Below are positions 25,934 to 36,833 of a stretch of 64,000 nucleotides of DNA, piece by piece; position 1 is the first letter of the stretch; each line of letters begins with the position of its first letter. The DNA is taken from contig JBANSL010000013.1 in NCBI GenBank assembly GCA_037127255.1, positions 65,165,688-65,229,687 of the forward strand. Reading direction: 5' to 3'. A program made the position numbers and the translations under genes. The stretch is from Persicaria tinctoria (taxonomy: Eukaryota; Streptophyta; Magnoliopsida; Caryophyllales; Polygonaceae). The notes below the pieces were generated by a model. It was not told the origin of the DNA, did not search any database, and saw nothing but the letters and a program-made list of their open reading frames with translations.

Positions 25934-28900
25934 TTAGGCGTTGGTCTTTCTATTGACATCCCAAGCCTGAGCCTTCGTGAAACCCTTTGCAACCTCATTC
26001 TTCAGAGCTTCCATTTCAGATTCCTTGAAAGGAGGCGGCAATGTACAAGGATCGTTCATTGTTGGCCCCGTCTCTGAAGTCTCCACCTTGAAGGCCCAAT
26101 CTATGTCGCTTCGAGCACACACCCAGAAGTCGGAGCACAACTCAGCTGCACCATGAGGTACAGTTGGCTTGTACGTTAGCAACTTCCCATATTCGGACAA
26201 GAGGTGAAACATGTAATCGTACACATTGGGCATTGTGATGTCTTGGATGAACTTGGTCCCTGATGTCCCAATCTCTTGTGCCTGCATTTCAAAATTAAAG
26301 AATCACAAAAACTAGGTTAAATAAATGTACAAAATCACTTTCATGGGTCGACGAAAAACCAATTTTGTAAAGCCAACCTATACCCATTATTCAAATGATT
26401 TGTTTATAAGTTTTGTGCATTTTATAAATTAACTCTTAGAAATTTACCTGGTTAGGGTTTCTATTGCCCCAATCTACTGCAAACTTGAGAGATTCGCACA
26501 AGTTATCAGGATCAATAGGCCAGAAGTGCTTCCCGGGGACTAAGTTTCTTGTGTAGAAGTCATAGTAGGTTGGATTAATAAGCAAGGTCATGGAATCACA
26601 AGCCAAAATGTACTTCCTACTAACGGACCACGCATAGCCCTCCATGTAAATCTTGTACTTATGTTTGCATTGTTTGGACACATCCGAGTTCTTATACCCT
26701 TCTCGAGCCTCTCTTTTCCAGTCCTGCCATTAAATCGATCAATCTAAATCAACTCAATATATTATTCTTTAGGCATAGACACAATAATGCATTATAAAAA
26801 CCAATCTAACTTATAGTTAATCAAGTATTAAGGACAAGCTAGGTTTGTGTGTCCAACCTGGTTATGGATAATGGTATTCCAATCCTTTGTTGAATTGCAT
26901 TTGAGAATTTTTCTTCTGTCTCCCATGAGCAAGTTTCCTCTCCAGAAAGCATAGGGTTCTCTATCTGTCCACTTTGTTATCTTGTTCCCGTCTTCCATAT
27001 CCTTCTTCATGGATATCCATGGCTTTATGTTGGCGTCTGGCCTGAAGGAATCACATTTCAAAATCAATTAGTAATCAGATGAGTAGTCCATCTATAATAA
27101 GGAATTAATTAATATAGGGTTTGATACTTACCAACCCCAAAAGGACCAGTCGGGGAAGACGATGTCATGTGAATCATCCGAGCCACAATAGTGAAACAAT
27201 GGAGGAGCCTTCCCTTCCTCGTAGTCAACCTTCTTTATTGACGTCTTGTCTTCACATTGGAATATCAAGTCCAAGTCGGGAAGCTTCCCAGGGTAACGCT
27301 TGAGGAGCTGGAGAATCCCCCAGAGGGTGTAGGTATCACGGTACAGGAAAGCCTTACCATATGTCCTGACATATGCAGTCCCGTTCACGATGACTAGCCT
27401 GAAGCGCCAGTACTTCTTGTTCCTTGCAATGTCTTCTATCATTTCCCTTGTGACTCCTTGCTTCTTCCACGGCTTCAAGTCCTCATGGATCCACCTGAAG
27501 TACTCCGGACAAGTGGGTTGTTGGGGGTAATTTGGGGGCTTAATTTGAATTGTGGGGTAATTTGTAGGACATGTTGCGACCAAGGTGGTGGTGTTGGAGT
27601 GGCAGGTTATCGATGACTCTGCTCGGTAGGGGTATGGAGGGACGACTTGCGTTGTTGTTGAACATGTCCTTTGGAATTTGGTTGCTGCAAAGTTAGACTG
27701 GTCGTACGTCCCAAATTTGATAAGAATATATAAATATATATTGTATAGAATTAAACGTAATGATCGATCATTTGTAACTACATAAAAGAAGGACTTCTCT
27801 AACACTTCGAATTCTTATTTTCATAAAAAAAAAACATAAGACCTGCATTCAAGCTGCAGGTAGGTTTATAATATATAAGTATATATTGTAAAGAAACAGA
27901 GCTTTTTTTGGCAATGAGAGTGACTCACCTAGCTATGAGTGTGCTATAGCCACATAATCGAAAATTTTCAAACACGAATCTCCTTGAAGTGTAAGTGCAA
28001 AACACTCAAGTAGCTGAGGGTCTTGATCGAATTAGAAACTTGTGAAGCTGAGGGGTTTGAAAGGTAGAGGGAAGGACTCTAGCTTTTGGATCCAATGTGA
28101 TTACTCTTACACTAGACCCTTCATAGATGGTCTACGTTTTTAGTTCTAAACAAGGATGAGGACGAGGACGAAGAAAGAAGCCACCACAGCTGACCATATC
28201 CCCAACACCCATCTGGTCTTCCTTCCGGTCGCCGCCTTCTTCAAACCATGCCGTTGTCGGAACATTTGGGAACTTTCAGAGCGGGAAGGAGCGATCGATC
28301 GAGAGACTGAAGAATTGCACTTCAAATTGACAGTCCAATTTTCTCTTATAAATATATATAAGAGAGTTGAATGAATGTATTAACAGCGTGATAGCTGCCT
28401 AGCTACATAGTTATCTATAGGGCCGGTGGATTTTTTTTTTTTTTTTTTAAGTTCACCTTCAATTTTAAATGCAGATTGAGAGATCTAACAGGTGATTGTG
28501 GTTTGGGTGGATATATACATGTGCAAGTAAATAAAGTGCAGGAAAAAGTTAGTACGTTTAATGTGCATAAACAGGTCAACTATGAGAGTGATCCAAAAGT
28601 GATGTCGAGTCCGATCCTACTTACAAGGAGTGCTTAGATTGGGGATTAATTTAGGGGCCTCTTTACGTGTAAATGAAGCACCAACGTACTCTTTCTTTCC
28701 TTTCTAAGTTTCTTTTCTTTTATTACATTTATTATTCGGTAAGAATATAAAATATTGTATGACTTTTACCGATTACCACCGTCCAAGAGTGTTCTTGCCG
28801 ATGAGGACATCGAGCTCTATACGACTATAAGTGATCTCCATTCTCCAACCAGGTGAATTGAATTCGAATCCAATCCAAGATGTGCACGCTATCCGATCTG

Positions 28901-30043
28901 CCATCACGTTACCTTCCTTGAAGGTTTGAGAGCATGATACCTTCTCGAACGATTGAAGCAGGAAGAGAGTATCAGAAACTAGCATTTCAATCTCCCGCCG
29001 TCTTTTTCGAACTCCAGTAATTGCATTGACAACCGTCAAACATTCGCTCTCAGCCTGGAGTCTTCATATTCCCAGTTTTTTCACTTCCAAAAGCCCAAGT
29101 TGGAGTCTAAAGGCCTTTGCTTGCAACACCGACACCCTTCCACATCTTCTAGCTAGCATCTCAGGCAATCACTCTCCTACCTACAGTCGTCTCAGGCACA
29201 AAGCCCGTAGCAATTTTTCATTTTCTTACTTTTTTTGTTTTTTGGTTCTCTTACTTCCTTCTTTTTGTGCTATAGGTACTATAAAGAGAACAAAATCATT
29301 GTGAAAAATGTTAACTTGGTAAAGATAAGAGAAGAGTTTACCTCTCTTCCATTCCCTTACTTAAAGTATAAACTACGATAAAGGGGACTTTTTAGTGACC
29401 TTAAGGTAACTAAAACGTACCCTTGGTTGTTTATGCTCTAATGACAATCAAGTGTTAATGAAACCTGATTCAACTTATGTGCTCGGTTTGAACTGTCGCC
29501 TAATGTGTTCGTGCAGACATCTAGACCCTTCATGTTATATTGATCCACCGAAATTGATCAAGAGTACGTCCTGAATTTATAAGAAAACTTACATATATAG
29601 ACCTTAAATTCCTAGATCTAACTGTACGTACATTCCTAGACCTTAAAAGTAGGCAATACGAGCAGAAAAATACATACATGCGAATCAGTATATGTCTTCT
29701 TCCTTAGAATTTACACATAGCAATAGCAATTAATATATATAGCAGATGATAAAAACAAAATATATATGAAATTAATTTACTTAATTAATTGATTTTCAGA
29801 AGTGAATTAAACTGGGAAAGGTAGTACTAGTCGTAACTCGTAAGAGGATCGGATGAGTTGAAAACAACTTACAATGTGATCCATCCCATTAGAGTAAACA
29901 AGGTCGAAGGTGAAGACAAGTAGGAGGAAAGAAGCCGCAACAGCCAACGACATCCGCAACCACCACGTCGTCTTTCTGCGGGACAGCGCCTTCTCTTCCG
30001 GTGGGTGCTTCACCGCCTTCAGACCATGCCGTTGCCGGAACAT
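25934..30043 (-). CDS. O-glucosyltransferase, Rumi/KDELC-like, GT90 (CAP10) family
   Basis: Predicted type II membrane protein of about 514 residues. In plants this family is thought to add sugars to glycoproteins in the ER/Golgi; the exact substrate is not known from sequence. Exons on the minus strand: 30043-29873, 27697-27132, 27041-26858, 26723-26448, 26281-25934 (stop TAA). All introns start GT and end AG, and phases agree. Exon 1 starts MFRQRHGLKAVKHPPEEKAL and contains a hydrophobic anchor (LAVAASFLLLVFTFDLVYSN, about residues 33-52). Exon 2 has CPEYFRWIHEDLKPW and ends in the hallmark HYCGSDDSHDIVFPDWSFWG. Exon 3 has REPYAFWRGN; exon 4 has CKHKYKIYMEGYAWSVSRKY and LVPGKHFWPI. The exon 2 acceptor is the weakest call: ACGACCAG at 27698 keeps the frame with exon 1, but TTTGCAG at 27685 looks more like a normal acceptor and needs another upstream phase. 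Intron 1 (2.2 kb) holds a duplicated exon 1 and a LINE relic. Confidence 0.9.
28146..28265 (-). pseudogene. Duplicate first exon of the GT90 gene
   Basis: On the minus strand the frame starting at 28265 reads MFRQRHGLKKAATGRKTRWV and then a hydrophobic anchor (SAVVASFFVLVLILV) before a stop at 28146. Its first nine residues equal those of the true exon 1 at 30043, and the DNA around both is similar (for example AACAAGG... and GAAAGAAGCC on the plus strand). It lies in intron 1, in the same orientation and upstream of exon 2. A GTTTAG just before the stop could act as a weak donor and would give a phase-0 exon, so it could be an alternative first exon. Otherwise it is the remnant of a tandem gene duplicate. 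Confidence 0.7.
28776..29160 (-). pseudogene. LINE RNase H (RVT_3) relic in intron 1 of the GT90 gene
   Basis: Minus-strand reading gives VSVLQAKAFRLQLGLLEVKK, a stop, then QAESECLTVVNAITGVRKRR and FKEGNVMADRIA. These match the A-x-A, E-S-D and EGN-x-x-AD blocks of the RNase H-like domain that ends plant L1 elements. One in-frame TGA (near 29063) and no adjoining RT show it is an isolated fragment. Confidence 0.75.
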
Positions 30044-30305
30044 TTTCAGATCTCTAAATTCAGGCTGATGAATTCAATTCAAGGAGCCTGGCTAGTTGCC
30101 CCTCCTTTCTACTCCAGCCGTGCAGGTCTATATATACTCTTTTTCCCTTTTTTTTTTTTTTTTTTTTTTTTTAATGTTATGTGATACTTTCCTATGTCTT
30201 ATATGCTTGTTTTTGTTACATGTAATATTGTGTGTATGCTTGTAACAAGTATGTATATAATGATCATACATATTGCATATAAGAGACATATATACTATGT
30301 ATCAG
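30044..30305. promoter_or_regulatory. Upstream region of the GT90 gene
   Basis: Directly 5' of the start codon. On the minus strand a TATA-like TATATATAGACC (plus-strand GGTCTATATATACTC at about 30126-30140) lies roughly 85-95 bases before the ATG, next to a T tract at 30148-30172. This would be a plausible core promoter, but no regulatory motif can be proven. Confidence 0.45.
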
Positions 30306-30721
30306 TAGACCTGTCAAACGGGTCATTCGGGTCGGGTCACTTCGGGTTTCTGGTAAAACGGGTTACGGGTTTTTCGGGTTGACTCGAACCTGGTTTTGAC
30401 CGGGTTTCGGGTCGATTTCGGGTTTGTCAATTTTTTTTTTAAATTAAAAAAATCATAATTTGATAATTTTGTGATAAATTTTAATTACATATAATTATAA
30501 ATCAACCGGGTCAATCGGGTCACCGGATCAATCGGGTAAATCGAGTCAAAATTACCGGGTCAATCGGGTCACCGGGTCGAAACCCAGATTAGCCGGAAAA
30601 TTTCGGGTTTTTCGGGTTCGGGTCGAAAAAAAATTCCAGGTCAAAATTTCCGGGTTCGGGTCGGAAATTTTCGGGTCGGTCGGATCGGGTCACCGGGTCG
30701 GGTTATGTTTTGACAGGTCTA
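30306..30721 (-). mobile_element. CCCGA-rich hAT-like MITE, copy 3, complete inverted ends
   Basis: Begins TAGACCTGTCAAACGGGTC and ends GTTTTGACAGGTCTA, which gives a 12-base inverted repeat (AGACCTGTCAAA). Its reverse complement matches 4433-4858 almost throughout. The flanks share TATGTAT (30296-30302 and 30722-30728) but not as a clean adjacent 8-bp duplication. It sits about 260 bases upstream of the GT90 start codon. Confidence 0.85.
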
Positions 30722-32202
30722 TATGTATGGATGCATATATTAGCTTATACTCGACTGAGTTGTATTGAGCTATGTGAGCTTGATTCTCTAACAAGTATAA
30801 GTATAATATATGGTGTGATAATATATAGGTTATATGTGTCATATTATATGCTTAATATGTATCTAGTGTAAGAGAGACAATTAGCCTCTGGTTGGGGTTT
30901 AAGCCCGTGAAAGAGGACAGGCCCATGATTGCCGGTAGGAGCTTGAGGAGTCCAAAGTTGAGCCCGCGCGGATCCTCTTGAGCTCGTCCCTTGGTGGAAT
31001 GCATCGTTTTGCTTGCTGACACGCTCCCTTGGTTGACCTATCTATAAAAGCTTGTTGAGAAGCTTGTTGGTCGGCATACTGTTTGCGCGCTCTCTCTCTT
31101 CATCTTCCAAACGCTCTCTCTTCTAGGGCTTACTAGATTTTGGTGTTCCTCTCCCTTGCCTGAGGTTTACCGAGTGAGGAAGCGAAGATTGGTGGCCAAT
31201 GGTGTCCCTGGAGGTTCTCTGAGATCCGGCGCCTGAAGCTCTGGGTGGCAGCTCTCCCCTCCAAGCGATCTAGGGTTCGAGATCGAAGACTTCTTCGATC
31301 TCTTGGTTCCCACACAGGGGGATTCTTCTCTCTTGCTTTCTGATCTCATGCATGTCTAAATCTAGGAGTTTATTGTATCTCTTTACTTGATATGTCCCTG
31401 TACGAACTCATTCTAGTGGATTTGGCCAACTCTTGAGGTCATTTCTATGTAGGCATACCTGAACCACGTAAAATCTCTGGTGTTCGTTCTTTGGCTTGCA
31501 TGTTCGATCTGATTTGTGGTTTCTCTTGCTCGATTTCATACGCTTCCGCATATTTGCCTATCTCGTAGTTCGATCTTTAGGTTCTACATTTTTAATATAA
31601 TTACAATAGGTGTGGGGGTTAAATTAAGAAAATATTTTTATGTACTAAAATCAGGCATAAATTTAGGTGACACTAGTGTGGGCCTCGTCCCGTACACGAA
31701 GAATACATTAATACAACATTATAAATAATTTCGATAGATTCCAATAAATAAAAATAATAATCATCTAAATATAAATAATTTTTTCCACCAAAAAATAATA
31801 TAAATATAAATAAAACTAGTTCGATAGGTTATATACTTATTATATATAATCTAAATAGTCCGTATCTTTTATGTAGATTCTCTCCAAATATAAAAAAAAT
31901 AACATTAATAAGGTAAAAGATTTTTTTTCTAATCCACCATTAATTGAATCTTATGTACTTTAATAGATAACTGATTTTTAAAATAATTTTTTTTAATTTT
32001 TTTATAAAATATATATGATATATTTACTATATTAGTTTACTAAAATAGTTATGCATAGACGGATTGTGGCTCCATAATATTTTTTAAAATATTTTTAGGC
32101 TCAAAAAATAATATATATAAATAAAATAAATATTATTAAATAATTATTTTCTATGTAAATAATTTTTTTTCATCAAAAAATAATCAAGATATAAACAAAA
32201 TA
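30722..32202. other. Intergenic region with a promoter-like block
   Basis: 30860-31370 is richer in GC, with TATCTATAAAAGCTTG at about 31042, a CT-rich leader (GCGCTCTCTCTCTTCATC) and short frames of 60 codons without a domain. It could be a solo LTR or an orphan promoter with 5' leader. From about 31720 to 32200 the sequence is very AT-rich and no gene is seen. Confidence 0.4.
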
Positions 32203-33343
32203 GTAGTTATCAAATAAGAATTTTTTTTCAAAATATTCAAGAAAAAATAAATATTTACGGATAAATTCACGAAATCAAAATATTTACACAAATATTCAAA
32301 AATTGCAGAGAGGTTAGAGAAACGCGATCTTAGATCGCATTTTATTCGTAGGTTATATCTCCCCCTGGAAAAAAATTAGTCAAATTTGAAATTTCTATAA
32401 AAACGCGGCTTGAAACCGCGTTTTATAATATGTATCGGATAAAACGCGGTTTCAAACCGCGTCTTTATCATTTTGCATTTTAAAATTAAAAAATAATAAT
32501 TAATGAGTAAAACGCGACTTGTTACCGCGTTTTACTTTATTAAGAAGGGGAGGCGGCCGGCGGGGAGCTCGGACCCAGGAGAAGGGGAGACAAAGAAGGA
32601 GCCCGGAGCCAAGAGGAGGGGAGACGGAGACGGAGCCAGGAGCCTCGTCCACCGCCCGGAGCAGGAGGGGAAGGTGGCGTCCTTGTCCTCGTCCTCTGTT
32701 TCCTGCCAACGACGGTGAAGATTTGGGGATTTGGGGGTTGAGCTCGATCTGCCTGCGACTCGTCCTCCGCTTCCATCTTCTCCGCCATCTCCGTCTCCCT
32801 GGTCCTCCTTCACCATCTCCGAGACCGAGTTTAGGATCTGAGGGTGCTCTCCAGGCCATGGGAATCTTCCGGCTCGTCTCCTTCGACGCCACCTCCTCCT
32901 CCTGCTCCGAGCAGTGGACGAGGCTCCGGGCTCTGGCTCCTGGCTCCGGGCTCCGTCTCCCCTTCTCCTGGCTCCGAGCTCCCCATCGGCGCCGCCTCCC
33001 CTTCTCCTGCACTTTGCCTTTTTTTTTTTAATAAAGTAAAACGCATTAAATTTTGTTTTTAAATTCTAAAAAGCAAAATGATAAAGACGCGGTTTGAAAC
33101 CGCGTTTTATCCTATATGGATTATAAAACGCGGTTTCAACCCGCGTTTTTATAACAATTTTAAATTTGACCAAATTTTTTCGGGGGAGATATAACCAAAC
33201 GAATGAAACGCGGTCTAAGATCGCGTTTCTCTTACCTCTCTACAATTTTTTAATATTTGTGTAAATATTTTGATTTTGTGAATTTATTAGTAAATATTTA
33301 TTTTTTCTTGAATATTTTGAAAAAAAATTCATCAAATACTACA
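32203..33343. repeat. Long inverted repeat (1.14 kb hairpin locus) with nested AACGCGGTTT palindromes
   Basis: The left arm (32203 to about 32685) is the reverse complement of the right arm (about 32878-33343), with scattered differences and a loop of about 190 bases. The outer arm is AT-rich, then come AACGCG palindromes, then a GC-rich part (GGAGCTCGGACCCAGGAGAA). Seven palindromes such as AAACGCGGTTTCAAACCGCG lie at about 32321, 32401, 32437, 32508, 33085, 33122 and 33207. The long frames reported on both strands of the GC-rich part are consequences of the inverted symmetry. A transcript of either strand would fold into a long double-stranded RNA. No transposase or target duplication identified. 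Confidence 0.88.
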
Positions 33344-33417
33344 TATTTATCTATTAATATTTTTGGTAAGTATGACTATGAAATATTTTATATTTATATT
33401 TTTGTCAATCAACTAAA

Positions 33418-33441
33418 ATAGATAGATAGATAGATAGATAA
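33418..33441. repeat. (GATA)n microsatellite
   Basis: Five tandem GATA units just right of the hairpin locus. Confidence 0.85.
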
Positions 33442-35040
33442 TTATTAAAATAATATAATATTTTATCATGATTTATAAAAAAAATCATCACAATTACAAT
33501 CTATATATATTTTTGTTAATTAATAAAAATATAAAGCAAAACTATTTCATAGTCTAACTTTACAAAATATGAATAGATAAATATTTGATAGTTATTATTG
33601 TAGTTATATCTAAATTATTTTTTGGGGTAAAGAATTACATATATCTAAAATAATTTTTATTTATTAAATTGATTGAATTATGTTATAATTTATATTAATT
33701 CATATCTCTATATAAATAATTTTCATCATTATTATATTATATTCAAATAAAATAAGTAATAGGATAATTAATAAGACTGATTAGGCCCCGATTAATACAT
33801 CTTATATTCTCTGTAATGTATAAGTTTAGTGTACAAGTAATATTATGTTGAAAATTTAGTAGTTTTCAAGTGTCAAGTTAAAGTCTCTATTCAGGTTATT
33901 ATATATAATAAATGTTAGGGCAAATTATCGAGTAAATTGCATGTAAAGTTTTTATTTTAACTTCATAAAATACAATATTTTAAGAATCGAATAAAAAAAG
34001 CTAAATGAATTCATGTAAATATTCAACCCATATATTCAACAAAGAATGTGGAGGATGATTTTTAATTGTTAAAAATTAAAAACCAACTTAATTAGGTAAT
34101 AAACACATACTCCGTATAGGTGAAGTTTAATTAATTAATAAGGCTAATGGATAAATGAACAGAAACACAGTTTAATTAGGTCAAAGAGAAATAATTCAAC
34201 TCTAGCAGATCGAAGAGATAATCGATCGATCAGTCTTGCATTCAATTCAATAATTGAAGGCTAAAAAGGACAGACTTTTAGCAAGACGGACGGGCTAATT
34301 AAAATAGACAACTAACTTGTAAGAGATAACAACATACAGTAAATCATAAGCGAGCGAGACTTCGTCAGGAAGGAAACCATTGAGTTAATCCCTCATAATA
34401 GGGTAATATCTCTTCGAGCTCAGAACGTACGTACAAAAACCTACCGGAAAGTGTTGGCTACTGTACGTAGTAGTAGTGGAATTAATATATATATTAGATT
34501 CCGGGTGCAGATCCGATTCTCTCTTCAAGGGTTTACCTCTTTCATTAATGGAAATTTTTTAATATAGTGAGTAATATATATGCTCTGGTTGTTAGTTGTT
34601 CGAGAATTCTTGCTTAATTAGGTCATTCATACTATCCATACATAGTGTTTTGACGTAAGATTTCTATTATGCCATGTTTCAGCTTAGTAATATTGTTCAG
34701 TGGAGTTAAGATACGAAATATGAAAAAACAAGTATTTCCACCACTCTACTGCCCAGTTAATTCCGTTCCACTTAATCCATTTTTCATGGCCACATTTCTT
34801 TATGGCTAAGGAATGAGAAATCTTTCTCATGTTACCAAAATTCAATTTTAAGTTTATTCAGGAAAATCCATATTTTTTTCTGAACGTCGTCTTTTCCATT
34901 TGATCTAATAACCTTTTGTTAGATAGGAACATATTTGATAAGTACAGATAACTCGCGGATTGAATATTCGAACGGAAAGATCAATTATATAATGTTAGAA
35001 GGGTGGATGTCAACCTTATAACAAAAACAAAATAAACACA
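33442..35040. other. AT-rich intergenic region, no gene seen
   Basis: Long A/T-rich stretch without a frame above 60 codons or a known motif on either strand. Confidence 0.6.
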
Positions 35041-36308
35041 ACACGACTACCATTTTCATACAACTCGCCCGGGATTTCTCGGAATTTCACAATTCACAAA
35101 TATATTGAAATGCAGAGGACTTTGTGTGTTATTTTTTAAAAATTATCTTCTAAATAAGAGAGAGGTTGGAGATGAAAGAGAGAGAGTTGATGGAGAGAGA
35201 GGAGGTGTTATGGTTTTAGAGGGTGAGGGCTAATGAGTTTATGTATGAGGACCGATAACTGAATAATGTTTTTTCACAAGAGAGTTTCATGCGAGCAAAG
35301 GAGGAATAAGGTGAACAAGTTAGTTTGATGATGATAGGGTAAAGGCAACCTCTATGGAGGGGATGACCAATATAGAAATAAATTATTTCCATAAGTTGTT
35401 TGAATCATACGTTAGGATAGCTCCTATGCAGCTTCTCAATCAAGCCTCTAGTTTTGACATAAGATAATCAGGAGCTCCTACAAACCTTCACTGTAAACAA
35501 GGTAAAATTAGCCATTTTTCATGCATCTTATACATACAAAAGCTCTCGAACCTGATATATATCAGCGTTTTTCTATCAAAAGGCTTGCCTGGGAGGTTAA
35601 ATTATACTTTTATTTAGTTGATTCCATCATAAGGTTAACCAATCGTGCAGAATGAGAAATTTAAGACCTGCTAGTCTTTGTAACGTGCTATATAAGATTA
35701 ATTATTTCGAATTAATGTTTTGACGAATAGGCCGGGTAGTTGATTCCATCATAAGGTTAACCAATCGTGCATAATGAAAAAATGTATACATATATAAAGC
35801 CTAAATTATAGCAGAAGGAAAAGTCGAAAAAGTTTCGAAAATACGCAAGTTTTACAAATTTAAAATGGTTGAATTAACAAAAATAAATATTAAAAAATAT
35901 TTTCAATTTATATAGCATTTTTATTCAAATACTTTTTGGGTCAAAATATATTTTTATTCCAGTACTTGAGAACTACGTTAATTTCTCTCCCTTTTTTAAA
36001 CGTATGACTACGTTTCCTTGGCACGTGGTAGCATTTATTTAAATCTACAAGATTTAAACATAATTTAATTTTAACAAAAAAAATTGTGAAAAAAAATGTG
36101 CTAATATTTTTTTCAACAATCTTTAAACATAATTCCATCTTGAACAAAATTTTAATCAACTTTACATCAACTAAATTTCATAAAATGATTTTATGCGACA
36201 AGATTTTAAAATGTTAGTAAAAAAAATTCAATTTAACTAGAATGGTCAAATGACTTAATATTAATTGTGTTAAACTTTTCAACAGATTTTTATAGTGAGT
36301 TAAAAAAA
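35041..36308 (+). repeat. Segmental duplication, right copy
   Basis: Matches 1-172 and then 4859-5973 and 6391-6418 of the left copy. It carries the uninterrupted sequence GTTTTAGAGGGTGAGGGC at 35214, where the left copy has Copia-1, and lacks the LINE tail of the left copy at about 36255. A 34-base piece (GATTCCATCATAAGGTTAAC) is repeated at 35620 and 35740, replacing part of the LINE RT relic. No gene. Confidence 0.85.
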
Positions 36309-36779
36309 TGTTGGGTTTCTTCTTTTATTTAGCCATCACTCAAAGTCTAAACTTGAAGCCCAAAACTAAAGGAAGTCGGGTCCAAATTTCAACAAGTTCA
36401 AAGATACAAAATTGAAACCCAACTCTAGAAGCCTCTAGAATTATCAAGAGAGATAAGCCTAGGATTATTTAGTTGGGTTTCTAAACTAGAAAAGTCTAGA
36501 GAATTAGAGAATAATCTCCACTTTTTAGACGGTGTGATGGGGGCTATATAGCCCATGGGTCTTGGCCTTGGATCATCCAAGCAAAGCAAATCCAAGTGAT
36601 AGCAAAGTGAGTAGAGTGATTCTAGTAAGACTAAGAGTGAGTCTAAAGTGAGTCACAAAATATATGGTGAGAGTTGTAATTTGTAAGTGTTCCACTATAT
36701 AATACAAATTCCACATTTATACAAAAGTGAGTCTTGCTCATCTTAATCACACGAAGCGGGAAAACCCGATTTTTTCCAA
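36309..36779 (+). repeat. 5' LTR of Copia-2B
   Basis: Aligns with 42592-43015 and with the Copia-2A LTR at 6419. TG start; the end is blurred (CCAATAGTGG) just before the primer site at 36783. Confidence 0.82.
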
Positions 36780-36782
36780 TAG

Positions 36783-36794
36783 TGGTATTAGAGC
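36783..36794 (+). other. Primer-binding site of Copia-2B
   Basis: TGGTATTAGAGC, one base from the consensus initiator tRNA-Met site. Confidence 0.82.
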
Positions 36795-36833
36795 CAGATT
36801 CATTTTTGGAAAGTGTTAGCTCGTACAAATCAA

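Noticed and set aside
32500..33062. Frames up to 170 codons on both strands
   Set aside because: They arise from the two GC-rich arms of the inverted repeat, mirror each other and carry no domain.
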